NCBI GenBank assembly: GCA_016838895.1
Contig: JAEKNU010000005.1
Span: 1-64,000, forward strand
Origin: Chloroflexota bacterium
Lineage (GTDB): Bacteria > Chloroflexota > Anaerolineae > Anaerolineales > Anaerolineaceae
DNA length: 64,000 nucleotides
Direction of reading: 5' to 3'
In this document: positions 16,298 to 24,399 of the stretch, one piece after another
Position numbering within the stretch: position 1 is the stretch's first letter
How the letters are laid out: each line of letters opens with the position of its first letter
Position numbers and translations under genes: made by a program
The notes under the pieces: model-generated
What the model was told of the DNA's origin: nothing
Seen by the model: only the letters and a program-made list of their open reading frames with translations
The model's database searches: none

Positions 16298-19207
16298 TTA
16301 TTTATGTAAATTTTTCCAAACACGTTCTGGTGTTAGCGGCAAGTCTCGCATCCAGACACCTGTCGCATGATAAATTGCATTCACGATAGATGGCGCTACA
16401 CCATCAATAGAAATTTCCGATATGGATTTTGCACCAAATGGCCCGGTACTTTCATCTGTTTGCACGAAAATCACATCCATTGGCGGCATGTCATTGGAAC
16501 TGTACGTATGATAATCCTTCAGGCGAGCGTTTAACATTTTGCCATTCGCATCAAAAATTGAATCTTCACTCAATGTAAAGCCAATGCCCTGCTGTAAACC
16601 GCCTTCTACCTGACCACTGGCAGTGATTGGATTAATTACTCGACCGCAATCCACAATCATTAGTAATCGATCGATCTTAACCTCACCTGTTTCCGTGTCA
16701 ACTGTGATCTCAGCAAATTGGGCCGCGGTCGGTGGTGGGCTGCTCAAACTGAAATGTGAAGCGGTTGTCATAATTTGATGTTGATTTAAATTATGCAGAC
16801 TGCTTAGCGCGATATCTTCATATGTAATCATACGGCCATCCGCAGTTTTTACTTTTTTATCGCCAACTTCCAAACCAGTTGTATCGGGTAAATCCAACAT
16901 CGTTGCGGCATGTTCCAGAATTTGCTGCTTGATTTGTTCTGCCGCTTTCTTCACGGCACCGCCAGAAATATAGGTAGTACTACTTGCATAAGCACCGGTA
17001 TCAAACGGCGTAAAATCTGTGTCGGCCGTGTACACAATGAAATCATTCACTGGTACCTGAAGCACTTCAGCTGCAATCTGCGCCAAAATTGTATCAGATC
17101 CTGTTCCCAGATCCGTGGCACCCATTTGCAAGTTGAAGGAACCATCATCATTCATCTTGATCGTAGCAGCCGCCATATCCAGCCCAGCCACACCACTACC
17201 ATGGAAGACAACGGCCATGCCAATTCCTTTACGAATTATGCCACTCTGGTTCTCATACAGTTTTCGTTTATTGTAATAATCTGTTGCCTTTAAACCAATG
17301 GCCACACAGGCGTCCATACCGCTGGTTTCCATCATCTGATCAATACCTTCACGGCCTTCGCCCAATTGCTTGGCCATGTGCATTGGTTCGCCAATTTTGA
17401 TCCAGTTTTTGCGTTTGAATTCAACTACATCCAGATTCAATTTATCAGCAATCTCTGCCATTAATACTTCAATGGCATATTCACATTGCATACTGCCATA
17501 CCCACGATAAGCGCCCGCTGGAGGAGTGTTCGTATATACCACATCACATGTAAATCGAGCGTTATAGGGGTTATATAGCGTTAATCCTTTGAAACCGCCT
17601 ACCATTTGCACGGTAAGCCCATGTGAGCCATACGCACCAGTATCACCAATCAGATTCATATCGATACCAGTCACAATTTCATCTTTAATAGCGACCTTGT
17701 AAGTAATAATCTGCGGATGCCGACTGCGGGAGCTGATAAATTCCTGTTTACGTGAGTATTCCATGCGTACTGGTCGACCTGTTGCAATCGTGAGGTGACC
17801 ACACATATCTTCCATGATAATCTCTTGCTTTCCACCAAATCCACCGCCTAGTCGAGGTTTTATGACTCTGATCCTCTTTACAGGCAAACCCAACAATGGT
17901 GCCACAATGCGTCGGGCATGATAAGGTACTTGCGTACTACTGCGCAGAACCAAACGCTCATCTTCATCCCAATAGGATATACAAACATGGGGTTCCATCT
18001 GCGCATGCTGCTGTTTTGGCGTACGATACGTTCCCTCAAAGACATGGTCAGCATCTTTCAACGCTTGATCCACATCACCATGACTCGCTTCAATATGATA
18101 GACAATGTTATGTTTGGGATCAAAAACACCTTCGGTGTCTTCTTCATCATGAATCACTGGCGCACCATCTTTCATGGCTTCTTCCGCGGTCAGAGCAGCA
18201 GGCAGTACTTCATATTCAACTTTTATTAAACGCATTGCTTCTTCGGCCAGTTCAGGTGTTTCCGCTGCAACCAGGGCAACTCGATCTCCCACATGGCGAA
18301 CTTTATTATCCAGTGAGGCCTGATCATATGGCAGCGGCTGTGGATAACTTTGCCCACCTGAAGCATATTTTACTCGTTCGATATCCTGGTATGTAAGAAC
18401 TGCTTCAACACCTGGCAGGGCTTTTGCTCTACTGGTGTCAATATCCTTGATTATTGCATGAGCATGCGGACTGGTTAATAATGCGCCGTATAACATTCCT
18501 TCTAGTTTGAAATCATCAGTAAACACTGGTTTTCCCATGGCGAGTTTTTTTGCGTCTACTTTGATTTCCGCTTGCCCAACAAAGTCAGTATCTTTCATGC
18601 TGGCCGGTGTATATACAATTGGCAGCAATGTTTCTTGTGCGTTATCCTTTCTAAAATATGCTTCGGGGATATTGATATCCTTGAGGTTATCATTCAATAC
18701 GAAATGTTCCACAACAGGCACACCAGTTGGTTGCTCCTGCATATATTTCGAGGCCATATGAACAGCATCAATAATCCGAACATAACCTGTACAGCGGCAC
18801 TGTACACCGCTAATTGCATTCCGGATTTCTGTATCAGTTGGATTTTTATCACGATCCAGTAATGCCTTCACGGTTAAAATCTGTGCAGGGGTGCAGAATC
18901 CACATTGAATCGCCCCGGATTCCATGAATGCTTTCTGAATAATATGTGGCGTATTGCCGTCAGATATGCCTTCTAGTGTGATGATATTTTTTCCAGTAAT
19001 TTCTGATAATTTCAACATACAGGATCGTACAGGATTTCCGTTTACCAAAACGGTACACATGCCGCAATCGCCTTCTCGGCAGCCATTTTTTACACTATAC
19101 AGCGATTTAGATCGCAGATAATCTAACAGTGTTTGTTTCGGATTCAAGGATTCATCGACAGATGTGCCATTTAATGTGAATTGAATCATCTTGCTTTCAG
19201 ATTTCAT
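16298..19207 (-). CDS. Molybdenum hydroxylase (xanthine dehydrogenase family), fused 2Fe-2S and Mo subunits
   Basis: The 969-residue product fuses two usually separate subunits. Residues 5-85 are a plant-type 2Fe-2S domain (Cys43, Cys48, Cys51, Cys63), and residues 90-155 the second 2Fe-2S domain (Cys102, Cys105, Cys137, Cys139). From about residue 210 on is the molybdopterin subunit: DDFKLEGMLYGALLTSPHAH, LGGGFGGKQE, GAYRGYGSMQCEYAIE, and the C-terminal PFGAKSISEISIDGVAPS with the Glu expected as the catalytic base. The substrate is an N-heterocycle, purine or aldehyde; it cannot be read from the sequence. Its start overlaps the FAD-subunit-like gene by one base (TGATG). No XdhC-type maturation gene is in the window. 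Confidence 0.92.
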   Translation of the reverse strand: MKSESKMIQFTLNGTSVDESLNPKQTLLDYLRSKSLYSVKNGCREGDCGMCTVLVNGNPVRSCMLKLSEITGKNIITLEGISDGNTPHIIQKAFMESGAIQCGFCTPAQILTVKALLDRDKNPTDTEIRNAISGVQCRCTGYVRIIDAVHMASKYMQEQPTGVPVVEHFVLNDNLKDINIPEAYFRKDNAQETLLPIVYTPASMKDTDFVGQAEIKVDAKKLAMGKPVFTDDFKLEGMLYGALLTSPHAHAIIKDIDTSRAKALPGVEAVLTYQDIERVKYASGGQSYPQPLPYDQASLDNKVRHVGDRVALVAAETPELAEEAMRLIKVEYEVLPAALTAEEAMKDGAPVIHDEEDTEGVFDPKHNIVYHIEASHGDVDQALKDADHVFEGTYRTPKQQHAQMEPHVCISYWDEDERLVLRSSTQVPYHARRIVAPLLGLPVKRIRVIKPRLGGGFGGKQEIIMEDMCGHLTIATGRPVRMEYSRKQEFISSRSRHPQIITYKVAIKDEIVTGIDMNLIGDTGAYGSHGLTVQMVGGFKGLTLYNPYNARFTCDVVYTNTPPAGAYRGYGSMQCEYAIEVLMAEIADKLNLDVVEFKRKNWIKIGEPMHMAKQLGEGREGIDQMMETSGMDACVAIGLKATDYYNKRKLYENQSGIIRKGIGMAVVFHGSGVAGLDMAAATIKMNDDGSFNLQMGATDLGTGSDTILAQIAAEVLQVPVNDFIVYTADTDFTPFDTGAYASSTTYISGGAVKKAAEQIKQQILEHAATMLDLPDTTGLEVGDKKVKTADGRMITYEDIALSSLHNLNQHQIMTTASHFSLSSPPPTAAQFAEITVDTETGEVKIDRLLMIVDCGRVINPITASGQVEGGLQQGIGFTLSEDSIFDANGKMLNARLKDYHTYSSNDMPPMDVIFVQTDESTGPFGAKSISEISIDGVAPSIVNAIYHATGVWMRDLPLTPERVWKNLHK

Positions 19208-19899
19208 CAGGCCACCTCACCTTGTGTTAAGCATGCGGATAATGATCTTTGTGTCAGGCATTTTGCCATTTCGATACGATATTCAGCACTTGCCTGAAAA
19301 TTAGTTACAGGTTCAATCTCTTTTAAAATGCTGTCAATTACCTTGCTAATTTGCTCGTCTGATAAAGATTTTCCTATTAGTAAATCAGCACTTTTAACCA
19401 GAGCCAATTTATTGCGCCATGTTCCAGTAATCGCAATTCGGGCGTCCTTTACAATTTCGCCGTCCATTTCCATGAAAGCACAGATAGATACTGTCGGCAA
19501 ACTGGCTGGGGTTGGACGAACAGCCTGATAACACATCCTGCCATTTCTAAATTCAATCGGAATTAGTAATCCTACTGCTGCCCCTGATCCATTTATTCTT
19601 TTTTTCATAAATTCGGGGATTGATTTTCTAGCTTCATCCGGGAAAATTACCTGCGCCCCAACTGCCATCAAGGTCGCCACCCATGGATATGTACTGCCAG
19701 GAGACAGTATTGAACGTTCGACTGTTAATTCTGAACGAATTTGCCAGTTGATACCATCTTGCAATGTTTGATAATAAATTTCCGGTAAATCGGTCATTGT
19801 CGAAATTTCTTCCAAAATGACGTCCAGTCCGGTGTATAGATACTTCTTTCCATTCAAATCATGTTTGCTAAGGGAATCTCGAGTCATCATGAATTCCAT
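19207..19899 (-). CDS. Shortened FAD-subunit-like protein of the molybdenum hydroxylase
   Basis: The C-terminal half (about 115-225) matches the flavoprotein C-terminal domain of CoxM/XdhB-type subunits: YQAVRPTPASLPTVSICAFM, DARIAITGTWRNK, and the helical end. Residues 65-110 fit the second half of the FAD-binding region (SPGSTYPWVATLMAVGAQV). The first FAD-binding lobe with its AGGT dinucleotide motif is missing: canonical subunits are about 280-300 residues, this one is 230. The start looks real, with GAGGAG three bases before ATG 19899, and I see no frameshifted missing part in the 167 bases upstream. It may be a structural partner that no longer binds FAD, or a divergent form. Confidence 0.75.
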   Translation of the reverse strand: MEFMMTRDSLSKHDLNGKKYLYTGLDVILEEISTMTDLPEIYYQTLQDGINWQIRSELTVERSILSPGSTYPWVATLMAVGAQVIFPDEARKSIPEFMKKRINGSGAAVGLLIPIEFRNGRMCYQAVRPTPASLPTVSICAFMEMDGEIVKDARIAITGTWRNKLALVKSADLLIGKSLSDEQISKVIDSILKEIEPVTNFQASAEYRIEMAKCLTQRSLSACLTQGEVA

Positions 19900-20054
19900 T
19901 TTCTCCTCACAATCCTTTAAATTGATTGGTTATTTTGCCGAATTCTATTGATTTTAACTTCATAATCTACTTTTTATTGTACAGAGCAAAGCAAAGAAAC
20001 TCAAGAAATATTATTTGTCTGACAACTATATTTATAGCATAACTTCAGTGCAAA

Positions 20055-20063
20055 TGCTATAAT
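20055..20063 (+). promoter_or_regulatory. Extended -10 promoter of the cyclophilin gene
   Basis: TGCTATAAT is a perfect extended -10, 31 bases before the start codon. The -35 region is weak. Confidence 0.6.
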
Positions 20064-20093
20064 GATGTGAATCCTATTATGAAAGGAAATGAT

Positions 20094-20579
20094 ATGAGTA
20101 GTAAACAATGGAAATCAGCACCAGAAATGGTAATTGAACTGAAGAAAAAATATGAAGTTCTTATGAAAACAAATCGAGGGGATATTGTCATCGAATTAGC
20201 ACCTCAACATGCACCAAAAACGGTAAATAATTTCGTGTTTTTAATCAAAGAAGGTTATTACGATGGCGTTACCTTCCATCGCGTTATCCCTGATTTTGTG
20301 ATTCAGGGTGGTGATCCGACAGGTACTGGCGCAGGCGGCCCAGGATACAAATTTGAGGATGAGCTCTTTGAAAATCCTCTGAAACATGAAACGGGGATGA
20401 TGTCCATGGCAAATGCCGGTCCCAATACCAACGGCAGCCAGTTTTTTATCACCCATTCACCACAGCCCCATCTTGATGGTAAACATACCGTATTTGGTAA
20501 AGTAACCAGCAGTATGGATGTTGTCAATGCCATTAAAGCCGGCGATGTTATGGAAAAAGTTACTGTAACTGAAAAATAA
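20094..20579 (+). CDS. Cyclophilin-type peptidyl-prolyl cis-trans isomerase
   Basis: The 161-residue protein has the whole cyclophilin core: [40 protein letters not shown] (catalytic Arg in FHRV), [29 protein letters not shown] and [12 protein letters not shown]. There is no signal peptide, so it acts in the cytoplasm on X-Pro bonds. ATG 20094 follows AAAGGA; the GTG at 20067 is an upstream in-frame codon with no ribosome site. Monocistronic, with own promoter and terminator. Confidence 0.95.
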   Translation: MSSKQWKSAPEMVIELKKKYEVLMKTNRGDIVIELAPQHAPKTVNNFVFLIKEGYYDGVTFHRVIPDFVIQGGDPTGTGAGGPGYKFEDELFENPLKHETGMMSMANAGPNTNGSQFFITHSPQPHLDGKHTVFGKVTSSMDVVNAIKAGDVMEKVTVTEK

Positions 20580-20601
20580 TCAAATAATAATTTTCTTTTG
20601 G

Positions 20602-20636
20602 AATAGTCGGCGATTACCTCGTCGGCTATTTATTTT
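20602..20636 (+). terminator. Terminator after the cyclophilin gene
   Basis: AATAGTCGGCGA (20602-20613) pairs with TCGTCGGCTATT (20619-20630) with two wobble pairs, followed by TTATTTT. Confidence 0.75.
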
Positions 20637-20644
20637 GCTATAAT
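20636..20644 (+). promoter_or_regulatory. Extended -10 promoter of the helix-hairpin-helix gene
   Basis: TGCTATAAT at 20636-20644, the same sequence as upstream of the cyclophilin gene, 32 bases before ATG 20676. Confidence 0.6.
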
Positions 20645-20675
20645 GAAACTATGCTGAATAAGTATGGAGGGAATC

Positions 20676-21101
20676 ATGAAATCCAAATCTGATAATACTG
20701 ATGGTACGATATACAAATCGCCAATATTGCGATTCATTGTTTTCTTGTTTTTTGTCTTTATTCCGTTTCAAATTTTCCTGATATATTTTATTCAACAAAT
20801 ATCTGTACGTCTGCATATACAAAAGCAAATTACTGCACCCAAAAAACCAACGCAAACTCCTCAAAAAAAGAAGATTCAATCACCCCGTGCTGCGGCAGTC
20901 AAAAAAAAATCTCAAGATGATTTACAGTTAATCTCCGGAATTGGGCCAAAAACACGTGAAGCCATGAATAATCACGGCATTACAACTTATACACAAATTG
21001 CTGATTTGAAGCTGGATCAACTGAATCAATTATTGGAAGAAGCTGGTATTCGTATAAAAGCAACTCAATCATGGATTGATCAAGCCAAACAATTAAAATA
21101 G
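20676..21101 (+). CDS. Membrane-anchored helix-hairpin-helix protein
   Basis: The 141-residue protein has one membrane helix (about 14-42, very Phe/Ile-rich), a Lys/Pro/Gln-rich linker, and a C-terminal domain from about 85 with LQLISGIGPKTREAMNNHGI and LDQLNQLLEEAGIRI. This is a helix-hairpin-helix fold as in DUF4332-like or ribosomal-protein-fused HhH domains that bind DNA or other proteins. The start at 20676 has GGAGGG five bases upstream; ATG 20664 lies before it. The topology suggests the HhH domain is at the cytoplasmic face. Function unknown. Confidence 0.75.
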   Translation: MKSKSDNTDGTIYKSPILRFIVFLFFVFIPFQIFLIYFIQQISVRLHIQKQITAPKKPTQTPQKKKIQSPRAAAVKKKSQDDLQLISGIGPKTREAMNNHGITTYTQIADLKLDQLNQLLEEAGIRIKATQSWIDQAKQLK

Positions 21102-21205
21102 AATTACAGGTAATTCTATTACAAATTACGAAACGATTTCTGATTTTTTCCGTATATATTAATAGATATATAGGAAAAGTTATTTGATTGAAAAGGAAAA
21201 TATAA

Positions 21206-21427
21206 ATGGAAAAGAAAAAATCTGTCCCTTGGTTCTTATGGCCATTCAAATTGATATGGGATTTATTGGCATTCATCTTGAATGTCACAGGTCGCATTGT
21301 TGGTGCTGTTCTAGGGCTCGTATTATTAATCGTAGGACTATTACTCACCATTCTGATTTTTGCAGCACCCATCGGAATTCCGTTGATGGTTTTTGGCTTC
21401 ATGTTGATGATACGTAGTTTATTCTGA
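21206..21427 (+). CDS. Small membrane protein of unknown function
   Basis: A 73-residue protein with two hydrophobic segments (about 13-45 and 46-70) and a basic N-terminus (MEKKKS). An AAGGAAAA precedes the ATG. It follows the HhH gene after 104 bases and is closed by a strong terminator, which supports a real gene. I do not recognise a family. Confidence 0.6.
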   Translation: MEKKKSVPWFLWPFKLIWDLLAFILNVTGRIVGAVLGLVLLIVGLLLTILIFAAPIGIPLMVFGFMLMIRSLF

Positions 21428-21448
21428 TATTAGCTGAATCAATATTGT

Positions 21449-21473
21449 AAACCGCCTGAATAGGCGGTTTTTT
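21449..21473 (+). terminator. Rho-independent terminator
   Basis: AAACCGCCT (21449-21457) pairs perfectly with AGGCGGTTT (21462-21470) across a GAAT loop, followed by TTT, giving six T in a row. Confidence 0.88.
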
Positions 21474-21485
21474 AATTGCTATATC

Positions 21486-21510
21486 TATCATCCTGTATAA
21501 TAGGATGATA
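21486..21510 (+). promoter_or_regulatory. Perfect dyad overlapping a -10 box: possible operator
   Basis: TATCATCCT (21486-21494) and AGGATGATA (21502-21510) are a perfect 9-base inverted repeat. The 7 bases between them, GTATAAT, contain a consensus -10 box (21496-21501). It lies 25 bases before the M48 protease start. A protein bound to the dyad would block the promoter. No T run follows, so a terminator is unlikely. Confidence 0.5.
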
Positions 21511-21534
21511 TCTTTAATACAAGGGACAGGATAA

Positions 21535-22662
21535 ATGAGCACAGAACGACAAGATAGTGCAAAAAAATATGCCAAACAAAAACGTTGGGTATTCATTCTT
21601 GATTTCTTAATTAATGGATTTGTAGCCCTGATCTGGGTCTTTTCTGGTTTTTCAATTTGGCTCCGTGAATTCATTTCCCTTAATAATTTTCCTCTTATCG
21701 TCACAAATGGACTTTTTATTCTTGTATACGGATTTGTGGCTTTCGTCATCTCATCACCACTTACCTATTATTCTGAATTCCTATTACCCAAAAGATATGA
21801 ACTATCACATGAACGTCTCTCATCCTGGCTTACTGATCAGACAAAAAGTTTGGCAATTTCCGGTGCGATTGGTATTCCATTGCTGTTGCTGATCTATTGG
21901 TTTTTATCAATCGCCCCGCAAACATGGTGGATTTGGGCAGCAGCCATTGTTGTAACCATCAGTGTCCTTTTTGCAAATTTATATCCGGTTCTGATTGCGC
22001 CAATATTCAACAAATTTGTTCCCCTTGCGGATCAGCATAACGAATTAGAACAGAAATTGACCAATCTGGCACGACAAGCCAACACTCATGTTGCCGGCGT
22101 CTTCCAATTCGATATGAGTCGTCGAACAAAAACAGCCAATGCCGCCTTGATGGGCTTTTCAAATACAAAGCGTATTGTTTTAAGTGATACGATTTTGGAA
22201 AATTACACAGATGATGAAATCGAAACCATTCTGGCGCATGAATTGGCCCATCATGTTCACAATGATTTGCCACTTTCCATACTGGTAAACTCAGTGATCA
22301 TTATTTTGACATTTTTCCTGGCATCTTTTGGATTACAGTGGGGAATACATTTTTTCAACTTCGCGTCCATATCAGATATTGCCAATTTGCCCTTACTTGA
22401 GATCATTTTTGGTTTATTCAGCATATTGGTGTTTCCCATTCAGAATACTTTTTCTCGGATTCTTGAGAAACGAGCTGACACATACGCCCTTAAAATAACC
22501 AATAAACCAATTCCATTTGCAACTGCATTGACAAAATTATCAGATCAAAACCTTGCTGAACTGGATCCGGACCCATGGATTGAATTTTTTATGCATTCTC
22601 ACCCTTCGATATCCAAACGTATTTTAATGGCCGAGCAATATGCGGAAAACCAAAATGAATAA
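21535..22662 (+). CDS. M48 family (Ste24-like) membrane metallopeptidase
   Basis: The 375-residue protein has membrane helices around 20-42, 55-75, 107-127, 131-152, 247-268 and 285-303. The zinc site is HELAHH (His235, Glu236, His239) with the third ligand Glu311 in LEKRADTYAL, as in Ste24/HtpX-type M48 enzymes, and the N-terminal M48_N region is present. Ste24-like enzymes degrade or process membrane proteins; bacteria have no obvious CAAX substrates. GGGACAGG precedes the ATG. Its end overlaps the next gene by eight bases (ATGAATAA), so the two are translationally linked. Confidence 0.9.
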   Translation: MSTERQDSAKKYAKQKRWVFILDFLINGFVALIWVFSGFSIWLREFISLNNFPLIVTNGLFILVYGFVAFVISSPLTYYSEFLLPKRYELSHERLSSWLTDQTKSLAISGAIGIPLLLLIYWFLSIAPQTWWIWAAAIVVTISVLFANLYPVLIAPIFNKFVPLADQHNELEQKLTNLARQANTHVAGVFQFDMSRRTKTANAALMGFSNTKRIVLSDTILENYTDDEIETILAHELAHHVHNDLPLSILVNSVIIILTFFLASFGLQWGIHFFNFASISDIANLPLLEIIFGLFSILVFPIQNTFSRILEKRADTYALKITNKPIPFATALTKLSDQNLAELDPDPWIEFFMHSHPSISKRILMAEQYAENQNE

Positions 22663-23752
22663 ATACTCATTCGCCTATTTAATCACATCACATGGTTTTG
22701 GACACGCATCTCGTGCATGTGCAGTGATGCAAAGCCTGCAAAATAAAAGACCTGATATGCATTTCCATATATACACCACTATACCAGAGTGGTTTTTTAT
22801 TGAATCTGATATAAAATCTTTCACACTGCATCCCATGGAAACTGATATCGGATTAGTACAAACCTCCCCTTTTGAAATAGACTTCGATACGACATTATCA
22901 AAGCTTTCAAGTTTTTTTGAATCTTATAAACAACAAGTTGAACAATTATGTATAGAATTCCACAAACATGACATCAAAGCTGTACTCTGTGATATTGCTG
23001 TTTTGGGTATCTCCGCCGCTCAAAAATTGAAACTTCCAGTTTTTCTAATCGAAAATTTCACCTGGGATTGGATATACGAAGCCTATCAAAATGAATACCC
23101 TGCCTTTAAACCATTTGCAGATACAATCAGAAATAATATCAAAAAGGTCAAAAATCATTATCTCACTGAACCATTTTGCCAATACCCCCGCTCATTAAGT
23201 GCCATTGCCAAACCAATCAGTCGACCAGCCAAACAACCCGCTCATCTCACCAAAGAACGATTGGGTATTCCAGATACGCATAAAGTTGTGCTCTTGTCAT
23301 TGGGTGGTATACCTGATCAAATCCAAATTAACGCCTCATCCATGAATAAAACTGGGGTTACCTTTATTGTTCCGGGAATTGGACAGGAAATCCAAAAAAT
23401 TGAAAACACGCTATTTCTGCCCCATCATTCATCTTTTTATCATCCAGACCTGGTCGCATGTGCAGATGCCATTATCGCCAAAGTGGGCTACAGCACCATC
23501 GCAGAAGCATATGCCAGCAGAATTCCTATGGGCTATATCCCCCGATACGATTTTCCGGAATCAAAATTTCTGTCAGCCTATAGTAGAGATAAACTGTGCG
23601 GTGTTGAAATAAAACTAAATGAATTTTTATCGGGTCGGTGGACTGAGAAAATTGATCAAATATTGCAAACCTCATTGGATCAATCAGAAGTGCTTAATGG
23701 CGCGGAACAAATTAGTGAATGGATCCTGAATGGCGTTTCCCTTAATCAATAA
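22655..23752 (+). CDS. Glycosyltransferase-like protein related to the N-terminal domain of plant L-arabinokinase
   Basis: The 365-residue protein has a GT-B-like layout with ITSHGFGHASRACAVMQSL at the N-terminus, VLCDIAVLGISAAQKL, the distinctive LIENFTWDWIYEAY, then VVLLSLGGIPDQIQ and ADAIIAKVGYSTIAEAYASR in the C-terminal half. The GHGFGHxxR and NFSWDFIYAEY-type motifs are those of the glycosyltransferase-like domain fused to the sugar kinase in plant arabinokinase; the kinase part is absent. The C-terminal GYSTIAEA segment is the nucleotide-sugar site of MurG-like enzymes. Donor and acceptor are unknown. I use ATG 22655, inside the M48 stop, rather than TTG/ATG at 22640. Confidence 0.75.
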   Translation: MNKYSFAYLITSHGFGHASRACAVMQSLQNKRPDMHFHIYTTIPEWFFIESDIKSFTLHPMETDIGLVQTSPFEIDFDTTLSKLSSFFESYKQQVEQLCIEFHKHDIKAVLCDIAVLGISAAQKLKLPVFLIENFTWDWIYEAYQNEYPAFKPFADTIRNNIKKVKNHYLTEPFCQYPRSLSAIAKPISRPAKQPAHLTKERLGIPDTHKVVLLSLGGIPDQIQINASSMNKTGVTFIVPGIGQEIQKIENTLFLPHHSSFYHPDLVACADAIIAKVGYSTIAEAYASRIPMGYIPRYDFPESKFLSAYSRDKLCGVEIKLNEFLSGRWTEKIDQILQTSLDQSEVLNGAEQISEWILNGVSLNQ

Positions 23753-24389
23753 CAGGGAAAATCGAATCTGCATTTGTGCTGACAATCACTGGTTCAATTG
23801 TTCCGCTGGATAACTCTGTAAGCCCAACGGCAAAATCTTCATACGTATCAACCGGAAAAGTACACGATAGCACGACAATTTCGCTATATTCCTCATCATC
23901 AATGATGCCTTGATGAACAGGGATGAGTCGTCGAATGGGTTCTAGGAATGTATATGGTATTTCAATTAATATATTGTGAGTTGGGATTTTTATTGCCCTT
24001 CTGACCAATTTAAGGACTTCCTGAGCGCTTTCAGTGTAAGCTTTTACCAAACCACCCGTTCCTAATTTAATGCCCCCAAAATAACGCACAGTGACTAAAA
24101 CAACATCACCCAAGGCACTTCCCTGCAGAACAACCAGAGTTGGTTTTCCTGCCGTTCCGGATGGTTCTCCATTGTCACTACAATGTGAAATCGTACTGGG
24201 TCCATGGCCGATAACAAAAGCCGGCACATGATGCGCTGCGCCGGGATGGTTTTTCTTTATTTCACTGATGAAATCTCGGGCATGTTCCACCGTAGCAGCA
24301 TGCGTACAGTATGAAAGGAAGCGGGAATTCTTAATGATAATTTCGCTGGAAACTTTATCTGCTGGTAAATAATAACTTCCCTCATTCAT
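23742..24389 (-). CDS. yigZ: YigZ/IMPACT family protein
   Basis: The 215-residue protein has the UPF0029 signature SDNGEPSGTAGKPTL and VTVRYFGGIKLGTGGLVKAY, preceded by KNSRFLSYC and PGAAHHVPAFVIG, plus the C-terminal ferredoxin-like domain (about 140-210). Bacterial YigZ proteins are uncharacterised; eukaryotic IMPACT regulates translation. Last gene of the minus-strand unit, 10 bases after the ABC exporter subunit. It converges with the glycosyltransferase-like gene and overlaps it by 11 bases. Confidence 0.93.
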   Translation of the reverse strand: MNEGSYYLPADKVSSEIIIKNSRFLSYCTHAATVEHARDFISEIKKNHPGAAHHVPAFVIGHGPSTISHCSDNGEPSGTAGKPTLVVLQGSALGDVVLVTVRYFGGIKLGTGGLVKAYTESAQEVLKLVRRAIKIPTHNILIEIPYTFLEPIRRLIPVHQGIIDDEEYSEIVVLSCTFPVDTYEDFAVGLTELSSGTIEPVIVSTNADSIFPVID

Positions 24390-24399
24390 CTAAACACCA

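Noticed and set aside
17896-18396. Long open frame (166 codons) opposite the molybdenum hydroxylase gene
   Set aside because: It is antisense to a well-conserved region of the hydroxylase, has no ribosome site and no recognisable protein features.
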